In this document: positions 1-5,986 of the stretch, piece after piece
Position numbering within the stretch: the first letter of the stretch is position 1
How the letters are laid out: the number at the start of each line of letters is the position of its first letter
DNA from: Desulfobulbaceae bacterium
GTDB taxonomy: Bacteria > Desulfobacterota > Desulfobulbia > Desulfobulbales > Desulfocapsaceae
Assembly (NCBI GenBank): GCA_030632405.1
Contig: DAOVUU010000131.1
Span: 1 to 6,868, forward strand
DNA length: 6,868 nt
Direction: 5' to 3'
Made by a program: the position numbers and the translations under genes
Notes under the pieces: generated by a model
Database searches by the model: none
Told to the model about the DNA's origin: nothing
Seen by the model: the letters and a program-made list of their open reading frames with translations, nothing else

Positions 1-229
1 CACCCTGATCATGGAAAGTACTTCTGGTCGTTTTTTCTACTTTTATGTGGACAACTGCCGGTTTTGCCTTTTTAACTATATTGACAAATGCCTTGGAGGA
101 CCTGTTGAGAATATCGTTGTCTGCACTGCTGTCGGCTTTGGCGATATTTATCCCTGCCGCTATTATCACGCTCAGTACAAAAAACGCGATAATACTGTTG
201 TAAGGTGTTTTTAGTGCGTTTATTTTCAT
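1..229 (-). CDS. HtrA/DegP-family (Do) periplasmic serine protease, N-terminal fragment
   Basis: This is the first 76 codons of a gene that continues past the left edge, so the protease and PDZ domains are not in the window. The translation starts MKINALKTPYNSIIAFF, a basic start followed by a hydrophobic stretch (about residues 12-29), and has a likely signal peptidase I site AKA|D at 32/33, so the protein should be exported. The next stretch, residues 46-66 (SKAFVNIVKKAKPAVVHIKV), matches the start of the mature Do/HtrA proteases, where a Phe-x-x-Ile/Val-(x)n-Lys-Pro-Ala-Val-Val-x-Ile pattern opens the trypsin-like fold. The family degrades or refolds damaged envelope proteins. The ATG at 229-227 has a GGGAG Shine-Dalgarno site at 240-236 with 6-base spacing, which decides the start. 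The gene lies downstream of DAHP synthase on the same strand, across a 141-base gap. The catalytic His/Asp/Ser cannot be seen, so the family call rests on the N-terminus only. Confidence 0.78.
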   Translation of the reverse strand, partial: MKINALKTPYNSIIAFFVLSVIIAAGINIAKADSSADNDILNRSSKAFVNIVKKAKPAVVHIKVEKTTRSTFHDQG

Positions 230-314
230 AATATACTCCCTTGTCATAGACGTTAGATATGGTGCGAAGGAGAAACAGTCCTCCTTCGATCGGTATATGT
301 TGCATCTACAAAGG

Positions 315-342
315 ACTGTAAACTTGAAAAAAATATCGTCAA
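315..342 (-). promoter_or_regulatory. Possible sigma-70-type promoter for the HtrA-like gene
   Basis: Read on the minus strand, TTGACG (342-337, 5 of 6 consensus bases) is followed after 16 bases by TACAGT (320-315, 4 of 6). Transcription would start near 308, giving a leader of about 80 bases before the ATG at 229. The -35 element lies right after the hairpin below the upstream gene. The -10 match is weak and the spacer is slightly short. No clear sigma-E or CpxR site was recognised, although htrA genes often have one. Confidence 0.3.
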
Positions 343-365
343 GAAAGATTACTTAAATGTAATCT
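341..365 (-). terminator. Weak intrinsic-terminator-like hairpin after DAHP synthase
   Basis: On the minus strand AGATTAC (365-359) and GTAATCT (352-346) can form a perfect 7-bp stem with a 6-base loop, followed by TTCTT (345-341). It begins 5 bases after the TGA stop of the DAHP synthase gene. The stem has only two G-C pairs and the T-tract is broken by a C, so termination would be inefficient and read-through into the HtrA-like gene is possible. Confidence 0.35.
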
Positions 366-370
366 GAATT

Positions 371-1720
371 TCAGCTTCTTATCATATCGGCAATCTGAAA
401 GGCAACTTCCAGACTCTGTTCAGCATTCAGTCGAGGGTCACAACTGGTGAGGTAGTTGCTTGCAAGCTCTTCATCAATAATATTGTGGGCACCGCCTGTA
501 CATTCGGTGACGTCGTTGCCTGTCATTTCAAAATGAACTCCACCGGGTACTGTACCCTCCGACCAGTGGATTTCAAAAAAACAGGTGATTTCAGAAAGTA
601 TATCATTGAAGTTTCGGGTCTTATGGCCCGACGTTGCGGTATAGGTGTTGGCATGCATCGGATCGCAGCTCCAGACAATATTGAACCCTTCACGTTTGAT
701 CTCCCGGAGCAGTGGCGGGAGAACTTTTTCGATCTTTTTCATTCCCAGGCGGCTGATGAGGGTAATACGGCCGGGGTCGTTTTCCGGGTTCAGGGCTGCA
801 ATGAGTTTTTTGATATCATCAAGTTCGTAGGTCGGGCCGATTTTGATGCCAATTGGATTATGTACACCCCGTAAAAATTCTACGTGTGCTCCATCCACCT
901 GGCGTGTTCGTTCACCGATCCAGAGCATATGGGCAGAACAGTCATACCAGTCGCCGGTGATGGAGTCTTTTCTGGTTAAAGCTTCTTCATATGGGAGAAG
1001 AAGTGCCTCGTGGGAGGTAAAGAGCTGTGTCTGGTTAATTTGCGGTGTGTCGGCAGATATACCAATGGTTTCCATAAAGCGGATGGCCTGGTCTATCTGT
1101 TTTGCCATTCGGTCATAAGACCGGCCCATCGGCGAGTGGGCGACAAATTCCTGGTTCCACGCCTGGACTCTTTGAAGAGAGCCAAACCCACCCCTGGTAA
1201 AGGCACGCAGCAGGTTCAGAGTGGAGGCCGCCATGTTGTATCCCTGCAGCATGAACTTGGGGTTCGGGGTGCGGGCCGCCTCAGTAAAATCAGCCTGATT
1301 AACCATATCACCCCGGTAGGAGTGTAAGGTGACACCGTCTTGAGTCTCTGTATCTGCGGAGCGGGGTTTGGCAAACTGGCCGGCAATTCGACCGACTTTG
1401 ATCACCGGTTTTTCACCGGCATAGGTGAGGACGATGGACATCTGCAGCAATATCTTAAGGGTTTCGCGAATATTGGGTGCGGTAACGTTGGAAAAATTTT
1501 CAGAACAGTCTCCACCCTGAAGTAAAAAAGCATCCCCTGTTACGGCTTTTGCCAAAAGCTCCTTAAGTGAGCGAATTTCACCGGCAAAAACAAGCGGTGG
1601 CAGGAGTGAGAGGTTCGCGAGTACACTCTCTACAGCGTCCTGGTCGGGCCAGGAAGGTTGTTGCAGTGCTGTAAAATTCTTCCAGCTTGATTTTGCCCAG
1701 TTGGTCTGATTGATTGTCAT
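371..1720 (-). CDS. 3-deoxy-7-phosphoheptulonate (DAHP) synthase, class II
   Basis: The enzyme condenses phosphoenolpyruvate with erythrose 4-phosphate to DAHP, the first committed step of the cytosolic shikimate pathway to aromatic amino acids. The 449 residues match the class II (plant/Mycobacterium-type) family in length and motifs. The four metal ligands can be assigned: Cys72 (LLQGGDCSENF), His356 (CDPMHANT), Glu398 (GGVHFEMTGND) and Asp428 (SCDPRLN). From His to Glu to Asp the spacings (42 and 30) equal those I recall for M. tuberculosis AroG. Phosphate-binding basic residues are in place: Arg111 and Lys118 in RIAGQFAKPRS, Arg271 in GERTRQVDGAH, Lys293 in NPIGIKIGP, and Arg324 in ISRLGM. 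The ATG at 1720 follows AAGGA (1732-1728) with 7-base spacing. The preceding gene stops 37 bases upstream, so co-transcription is likely. No attenuator or leader peptide is visible, and feedback control cannot be read from the sequence. Confidence 0.95.
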   Translation of the reverse strand: MTINQTNWAKSSWKNFTALQQPSWPDQDAVESVLANLSLLPPLVFAGEIRSLKELLAKAVTGDAFLLQGGDCSENFSNVTAPNIRETLKILLQMSIVLTYAGEKPVIKVGRIAGQFAKPRSADTETQDGVTLHSYRGDMVNQADFTEAARTPNPKFMLQGYNMAASTLNLLRAFTRGGFGSLQRVQAWNQEFVAHSPMGRSYDRMAKQIDQAIRFMETIGISADTPQINQTQLFTSHEALLLPYEEALTRKDSITGDWYDCSAHMLWIGERTRQVDGAHVEFLRGVHNPIGIKIGPTYELDDIKKLIAALNPENDPGRITLISRLGMKKIEKVLPPLLREIKREGFNIVWSCDPMHANTYTATSGHKTRNFNDILSEITCFFEIHWSEGTVPGGVHFEMTGNDVTECTGGAHNIIDEELASNYLTSCDPRLNAEQSLEVAFQIADMIRS

Positions 1721-1758
1721 ACGGAGTTCCTTAATTCATTTGGGTAATTGTGAATGTT

Positions 1759-2301
1759 CTAAAAACAGCACCGTTCTACATCAAAGACATTGAGAATACG
1801 CAACTCCCGTTCCCTTTGTGTTTTTTCAACAGGTGGAAGAAATTCGAGTTGATCAATCAAGCCTGCAGCACTGTCCCGGTCAGGGATAGAATCTAAACCA
1901 TATCCGATGATCTTGCCAGTTTTTGTGTCTAAAAGTTCTGCATCCTGTCCATTTGTTACAATTGCCAGAGGGATGCGATAGTCGGGATTGAGGAGCCTGG
2001 CTGCCGCTATTGCCGCTCGTTCTCTACTGACCAGGGACCCGGGACCATAACGTATAATCATAAATTGCCTGGTAGTATGGGATACGGTTAACTCTATAGT
2101 TGAAGTGACAAAACAACGGTTGAACAGGCTTTCAATTGTGTTTCTCGGCTGAAGATCTGTCAGCCTGTACCCTTTTTTTTCTACCATCAATCTGCTCAGG
2201 GATTGACGAATTCGCTCGTCATCGGTATCCGTTAGATCCTCTTTAGTCAGGTAATCTTTGAGAGTGCCGTAGATAAGGTGGTGTGGCTTGGGTACGGGCA
2301 T
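1759..2301 (-). CDS. Stand-alone HsdR N-terminal-like (PD-(D/E)XK-fold) protein, probably not catalytic
   Basis: This 180-residue soluble protein resembles the type I restriction enzyme R-subunit N-terminal domain (HSDR_N_2). Residues 28-45 (DERIRQSLSRLMVEKKGY) give the opening helix of that domain. A beta-hairpin-like region follows at about 63-83, and residues 111-118 (PLAIVTNG) match its closing 'tNG' strand. Where active members carry Glu-x-Lys, this protein reads IIRYGPGSLVSRER (82-95), so the nuclease residues seem to be missing. It has no helicase domain and no hsdM or hsdS neighbour, so a role in restriction is unlikely. It ends in Cys-Cys-Phe. I chose the ATG at 2301: AAGGGAG (2319-2313) lies upstream with a rather long 11-base spacer. 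The frame stays open to a TTG at 2358 that has no good ribosome site, which would add 19 residues. The gene lies between the phosphotransferase and DAHP synthase genes on the same strand. Its function is unknown. Confidence 0.7.
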   Translation of the reverse strand: MPVPKPHHLIYGTLKDYLTKEDLTDTDDERIRQSLSRLMVEKKGYRLTDLQPRNTIESLFNRCFVTSTIELTVSHTTRQFMIIRYGPGSLVSRERAAIAAARLLNPDYRIPLAIVTNGQDAELLDTKTGKIIGYGLDSIPDRDSAAGLIDQLEFLPPVEKTQRERELRILNVFDVERCCF

Positions 2302-2385
2302 GATTAATTTTTCTCCCTTAAAACTGGATGTCTTTGCAAAAGAGTAATGACAATGCAAGATTCCGCAAGCAGGGAGGGGGAGCAG

Positions 2386-4299
2386 CTATAGTTCTGAATT
2401 CAAAGAGGGATCCCACAGTTTGTCAGTCACCTCAAGCTGTTTACTCAAATTTATATATTTGTTCATAATTTTAAGTTCTACACGGTGATTTTGTGAGGTG
2501 CCGAGTTTATGGATTTTCTCATCGTCAATGAGGAAGAGATCAAGTCCATATGAGTTTAAACCGTACCTCTCATATTTCTTTCTCTTCTTTTCATAAATGG
2601 ATGTTCCCATAAACGGATTTTTATGGTTTCCAAGATTGAGGTAATGAATAAGAGAGGGCGTAAAGTCAATGCTTGTCGAATTTTTCGCATCAAACGTCCG
2701 GGGTAACTTTCTTGTGGGGTCATGAATGATAAGAGGTATTTTGTCAACGAAAATCTGTTGATATTCCGGCCCCTTGAATGCATCTACAAATGGTTTTTCC
2801 GGATAATGGCAATGATCGGTGGTGAAAATGACTACCGTATTTTCAGCGTAGGGTGATGTTTTGTAATATTCCCAGAACAGGCCGAAGGCGCTGTCAAAAC
2901 TATTGATGGTATTAAGCGACATATTACGTCCGCGACCATATTTTTTTCCATCCTTTGTTCGTTTTAAAAAGGCATGTGTCCCGAGATTGTAGAGGCCCAT
3001 AAAAAAAGGTTTCTCTTGTTCACTGTTTTTCTCATGATCCTGGAGAAAACCGACGAGGCCTTTTAAAAATTGCCTGTCAGACAGGGCAAATTTGAGCAAT
3101 GGCCTGGCATCATCCAGATATTTTTCAGATAACACTCCACCTGTTATAACTCTGTTGAAACCTAACTGTAACATCATCTCATCAACTTGAGATTCCTGTT
3201 TAATATGTGCATCTAGAAATATTGTTTCGTAGCCATTATTATTGAGTACGTTACTGAGGCAATAGTAATTCACCTCAGGAAGGTCATTGTAGTTTGTTTG
3301 CCAGCCTTCATTACCGCCATAAGTTGGAAACAGAGAGCAGAGTTGGCCGTGCAGTCCCCGATAGGTTGCAGCCGTATGGTTGTAATAATTTTCAACCACC
3401 ATGGAGGATTTGGAGAAAATGTCAATGTTAGGTGTGATTTCGGTGTATTGAGAACCGTATACGCTCATTGATCTTGCCGAAAAGCCCTCTGTGAAAAACA
3501 CAATTATATTGGGATTTTTCGGTGCGTCTGGCTCTTTTTCAAAAGGTACGGGTTCGGAGTATATGGTCTCTTTTATCAGGGGATATTCACTGGCAGGGTT
3601 ATATTGGAAACCAAAATGTTTTATAACATCTAATTCATATGGGCTGAAATCAATCCGGGCTAACTCTGCTGAGAAAAGCGGGTTTTGTAAAAAAAGAGTT
3701 CGGTATAACGCGGATACTGGTGCAGTATGCGGCAGGGAAAAGCCTTGAAGGTAGTTGTTTCGCTCCAAAAGCACCTTTTCCGGCAGCCAGTGGTTGCTTT
3801 GATAAAGGGTTACAGCAAGGGATCCGTATAACAATGAAAAAAATATTCGTTTAGCCGGTTGCCAACGGAGCTGATGTGGCATTTTTTCAATTAACAGCGG
3901 CAACACCAGGCAAATAAATAACAGAAAAATAAGACCCTTGATGGTTTTGGAAGTAATTAGCAGGCTGATATGATTGATGTTATCAACAGCAAGTCGGGAT
4001 ATAAACTCTCTTCCCTGATAAAAAGAAGCAAATTGAAGACAATAAATAGTGATAAAAATTGAAGAGAAAATGTAGAGTAGCGTTCTAATAAAAACATTGC
4101 AGGCAAGGAACCAGACTCCAATCAGGAGCATGATGCATAATTCGGCAAAAAAGAGACTGAATAAGCTTAAAACCGAGGGGAGCTTTTTGATGGGGAGTTC
4201 AAAAACATTCAGATCCAGTTGAGAGACAAAACCCAGTACAATAAGTACAGTGAACAGGGACATATATGAGAAATAAATAAGCCCTTTCACCTTAATCAA
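2386..4299 (-). CDS. Membrane-anchored LTA-synthase/OpgB-like sulfatase-fold phosphotransferase
   Basis: This 637-residue protein has the LtaS/OpgB layout: about five membrane helices (roughly 7-24, 46-66, 69-90, 120-137 and 151-167), then an extracytoplasmic alkaline-phosphatase/sulfatase-superfamily domain from about 263. Visible catalytic features are Glu271 (IIVFFTEGFS, metal), Thr312 (HTAATYRG, likely nucleophile), His442 (LGTHAF) and Asp495-His496 (TTDHCHY, metal). Cys321 (GQLCSLFP) and Cys347 could form a disulfide. Family members move phosphoglycerol from phosphatidylglycerol to glycan or glycerol acceptors; the acceptor here is unknown. The start is uncertain. The TTG at 4299 has AAGGA (4310-4306) at 6-base spacing and gives the short N-terminus usual before helix 1. 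The frame stays open to a TTG at 4410 with no ribosome site, which would add 37 basic residues encoded across a palindrome. The first ATG, at 4263, lies inside helix 1. The gene is visibly AT-richer than its neighbours (15 G/C in 60 bases at 4021-4080) and is divergent to dgkA. Confidence 0.85.
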   Translation of the reverse strand: MIKVKGLIYFSYMSLFTVLIVLGFVSQLDLNVFELPIKKLPSVLSLFSLFFAELCIMLLIGVWFLACNVFIRTLLYIFSSIFITIYCLQFASFYQGREFISRLAVDNINHISLLITSKTIKGLIFLLFICLVLPLLIEKMPHQLRWQPAKRIFFSLLYGSLAVTLYQSNHWLPEKVLLERNNYLQGFSLPHTAPVSALYRTLFLQNPLFSAELARIDFSPYELDVIKHFGFQYNPASEYPLIKETIYSEPVPFEKEPDAPKNPNIIVFFTEGFSARSMSVYGSQYTEITPNIDIFSKSSMVVENYYNHTAATYRGLHGQLCSLFPTYGGNEGWQTNYNDLPEVNYYCLSNVLNNNGYETIFLDAHIKQESQVDEMMLQLGFNRVITGGVLSEKYLDDARPLLKFALSDRQFLKGLVGFLQDHEKNSEQEKPFFMGLYNLGTHAFLKRTKDGKKYGRGRNMSLNTINSFDSAFGLFWEYYKTSPYAENTVVIFTTDHCHYPEKPFVDAFKGPEYQQIFVDKIPLIIHDPTRKLPRTFDAKNSTSIDFTPSLIHYLNLGNHKNPFMGTSIYEKKRKKYERYGLNSYGLDLFLIDDEKIHKLGTSQNHRVELKIMNKYINLSKQLEVTDKLWDPSLNSEL

Positions 4300-4479
4300 A
4301 CTGTATCCTTTTTTGTACTTTAGAAATCTCTCTCGATGTCTTCGCTTATCTTTTGTTTCTTTATGATGAGAGGACCAACCATGCCATGGTCGGTCGTCCT
4401 GAACGTACAAAGTTTTTTAATTTTTGTCTATCATGGGACGTAATGGTGATTGTTTGATTGATGAAATGCAGCGAAAGTC
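4300..4479. other. Divergent intergenic region between the phosphotransferase and dgkA
   Basis: These 180 bases separate two genes read in opposite directions and should hold both promoters. It contains an AT-rich block (about 4408-4431), a near-perfect palindrome at 4373-4395 and the ribosome site for the TTG at 4299. A TATCAT (4429-4434, plus) resembles a -10 box for dgkA, but no convincing -35 element lies 16-18 bases upstream, so I do not call a promoter. If the phosphotransferase really starts at 4410, the region shrinks to 69 bases. Confidence 0.45.
4373..4395. promoter_or_regulatory. 11-bp-arm palindrome, candidate operator or leader hairpin
   Basis: GACCAACCATG (4373-4383) and CATGGTCGGTC (4385-4395) are reverse complements except for one position (4377/4391), around the single central base 4384. 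In a minus-strand transcript the mismatch becomes a G-U pair, allowing a 7-bp stem (ACCGACC with GGTTGGT) and a 7-base loop. No T-run follows on either strand, so it is not an intrinsic terminator. Its place between divergent genes suggests a repressor or activator site, or a hairpin in the leader of the phosphotransferase mRNA. The binding protein is unknown. Confidence 0.45.
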
Positions 4480-4899
4480 ATGAATATGGAAAAAAACAGC
4501 GGGGCTACGATGAATAAGACTAAACGAAAAGGGCTGGCGAGGATACTGTGGGCTGGTTACTACTCGTATAAGGGTATTGTCGCTGCCTGCCGGAATGAGG
4601 CTGCATTTCGCCAGGAACTTACAGCCATGGTTATCATGCTGCCTTTTGCCTTCTGGTTGGGGGAGACAGCGGTGCAGCACATTTTACTCATTGCCCCCTG
4701 TATATTAGTTATTATTGTTGAACTGATTAATTCTGCGATCGAGGCAATAGTGGATCGTATCGGACCCGAAAGGCATGAGCTTTCCGGGCGGGCAAAAGAT
4801 ATGGGGTCCGCTGCTGTATTACTCAGTCTACTGCTGGTTATACTGAGCTGGGGATTTATCGCCTGGCATCGATTTGGCCTGGGGATGACTCCTATCTAA
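4480..4899 (+). CDS. dgkA: Diacylglycerol kinase (proteobacterial integral-membrane type)
   Basis: DgkA phosphorylates diacylglycerol to phosphatidic acid with ATP in the inner membrane, recycling the lipid left when phospholipid headgroups are used. The 139-residue product aligns closely with the 121-residue E. coli enzyme as I recall it: GYYSYKG, NEAAFRQE, VELINSAIEAIVDRIG and HELSGRAKDMGSAAV are all present. Active-site residues are in place with a constant offset of 12: Glu40, Glu81 (catalytic base), Asn84, Glu88, Lys106 and Asp107, equivalent to E. coli Glu28, Glu69, Asn72, Glu76, Lys94 and Asp95. Three hydrophobic helices are visible (about 48-60, 67-90 and 110-130). The start is uncertain. 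The ATG at 4480 has no clear ribosome site. The in-frame ATG at 4510 follows GGGG by 5 bases and gives 129 residues, closer to the E. coli length. The gene is divergent to the LtaS-like gene and lies 46 bases before the reductase gene. Confidence 0.95.
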   Translation: MNMEKNSGATMNKTKRKGLARILWAGYYSYKGIVAACRNEAAFRQELTAMVIMLPFAFWLGETAVQHILLIAPCILVIIVELINSAIEAIVDRIGPERHELSGRAKDMGSAAVLLSLLLVILSWGFIAWHRFGLGMTPI

Positions 4900-4945
4900 C
4901 GTGCAGAGCTCTAAGAGTTTATAAAAAAGATAACTGAGGTAAAAA

Positions 4946-5974
4946 ATGATCTACAAAGCATCAACAGAACGATATGATTCCATGATTTATAACTACTGTG
5001 GACGGAGTGGTTTAAAACTGTCTGGTATCTCTCTCGGGCTCTGGCAGAACTTTGGGCACGACTTTAATGAGCAGACATCCAGGGCCATTTGTCGCAGGGC
5101 TTTTGATCTGGGGATCACTCATTTTGACTTGGCAAATAATTACGGGCCTCCTCCGGGTGCGGCGGAAAGTTTTTTCGGGCGTATATTGAAAACAGATTTT
5201 GGGCCATATCGGGATGAAATGATTATCTCAACCAAGGCCGGGTATCTTATGTGGCCGGGGCCCTATGGAGAAATGGGAAGTCGTAAATATCTTATTTCCA
5301 GTCTGGATCAGAGCCTGAAAAGAATGGGCCTTGACTACGTTGATATTTTCTACTCTCACCGTTTCGATCCCAAAACACCCCTTGAAGAAACCATGGGAGC
5401 TCTGGCTTCCATCGTCAGACAGGGCAAAGCCTTATATGTTGGTCTCTCTTCCTATAACTCAAAGAGAACCCGTGAAGCTGTAAAAATTCTCAATGAACTC
5501 GGTACCCCCTGCCTGATTCATCAACCCAGCTATTCCATGTTAAATCGCTGGGTTGAAAACGACGGTCTGCTTGATACCCTCGAAGAACTGGGTATCGGTA
5601 CTATTCCTTTTTCTCCACTTGCCCAGGGGATGTTGACCAATAAATATCTGAATGGTATTCCTGAGGGCAGTCGTGCCACCCAGGGAAAAGGTATACGGGA
5701 AGGTCATCTCAGCGAGGAAAACATAAAACGGATTCAAGGTTTAAACGAGATAGCCGGACAACGTGGACAGAGTCTGGCACAAATGGCCATAGCCTGGGTG
5801 TTGAAAGATAACAGGGTCACAACTGCTCTGATCGGTGCCAGCAGTGTTTCGCAGCTGGAAGACAGCTATGGCGCTCTCAGTAACATTGAATTCAGTGACG
5901 AAGAGCTGAAAGCGATAGACGTTTTTGCACAGGATGGTGGTATAAATATCTGGGCTTTGTCCTCCACTGGTTGA
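4946..5974 (+). CDS. gpr: Aldo/keto reductase, L-glyceraldehyde 3-phosphate reductase (YghZ/Gpr, AKR14 type)
   Basis: This 342-residue TIM-barrel NAD(P)H-dependent reductase closely resembles E. coli YghZ/Gpr along its length as I recall it (for example ERYDSMIYNYCGRSGLKL, SLGLWQNFGH, LGITHFDLANNYGPPPG, GKALYVGLSSY, LIHQPSYSMLNRW). The E. coli enzyme reduces L-glyceraldehyde 3-phosphate and methylglyoxal, so the likely role is cytosolic carbonyl detoxification. The catalytic tetrad is complete: Asp61, Tyr66, Lys97 and His138. The cofactor loop reads LIGASSVSQLEDS (295-307), with Ser300 where E. coli has Arg; Ser or Asn is also common there in related reductases, so this says little about NADP preference. 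The ATG at 4946 follows GAGGT (4936-4940) with 5-base spacing. The gene may be co-transcribed with dgkA, 46 bases upstream. It converges on the MCE gene with 12 bases between stop codons, and I see no terminator hairpin there. Confidence 0.94.
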   Translation: MIYKASTERYDSMIYNYCGRSGLKLSGISLGLWQNFGHDFNEQTSRAICRRAFDLGITHFDLANNYGPPPGAAESFFGRILKTDFGPYRDEMIISTKAGYLMWPGPYGEMGSRKYLISSLDQSLKRMGLDYVDIFYSHRFDPKTPLEETMGALASIVRQGKALYVGLSSYNSKRTREAVKILNELGTPCLIHQPSYSMLNRWVENDGLLDTLEELGIGTIPFSPLAQGMLTNKYLNGIPEGSRATQGKGIREGHLSEENIKRIQGLNEIAGQRGQSLAQMAIAWVLKDNRVTTALIGASSVSQLEDSYGALSNIEFSDEELKAIDVFAQDGGINIWALSSTG

Positions 5975-5986
5975 CAGGTAAAGTAT

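Larger units (their letters stand above)
230..370 (-). other. Intergenic leader between DAHP synthase and the HtrA-like gene
   Basis: No gene is visible in this 141-base gap. It holds a terminator-like hairpin next to the upstream stop codon, a possible sigma-70 promoter, and two inverted repeats that overlap by two bases. The 8-bp repeat CGAAGGAG/CTCCTTCG occupies 265-272 and 281-288. The 8-bp repeat ACAGTCCT/AGGACTGT occupies 275-282 and 312-319. Neither has a T-run after it, so they look more like leader structure or operator half-sites than terminators. Their role is unknown. Confidence 0.5.

Noticed and set aside
72..305. Minus-strand 77-codon frame across the HtrA-like start
   Set aside because: It overlaps the HtrA-like gene in a different frame. 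The HtrA-like frame has the signal peptide, the family motif and the Shine-Dalgarno site.
485..1525. Several plus-strand open frames of 61-129 codons opposite the DAHP synthase gene
   Set aside because: They lie wholly antisense to a gene with complete family motifs, have no recognisable domains and no good ribosome sites. They are shadow frames.
1759..2301. A type I restriction-modification or defence island
   Set aside because: The HsdR-like piece is a single short domain without helicase, methylase or specificity genes, and its neighbours are housekeeping genes. Nothing else here suggests defence.
2371..2382. G-rich run GGGAGGGGGAG as a possible G-quadruplex
   Set aside because: Only two G-tracts are present; a quadruplex needs four.
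4417..4680. Minus-strand 87-codon frame over the dgkA start
   Set aside because: It is antisense to conserved dgkA coding sequence and its product has no recognisable features.
4900..4945. AGAGCTCTAAGAG followed by A/T as a terminator after dgkA
   Set aside because: The repeat has no proper loop and the stem is too short; the gap more likely carries only the ribosome site of the next gene.
5975..5986. A bidirectional terminator between the convergent reductase and MCE genes
   Set aside because: The 12-base gap and flanking sequence show no convincing stem followed by a T-run on either strand.
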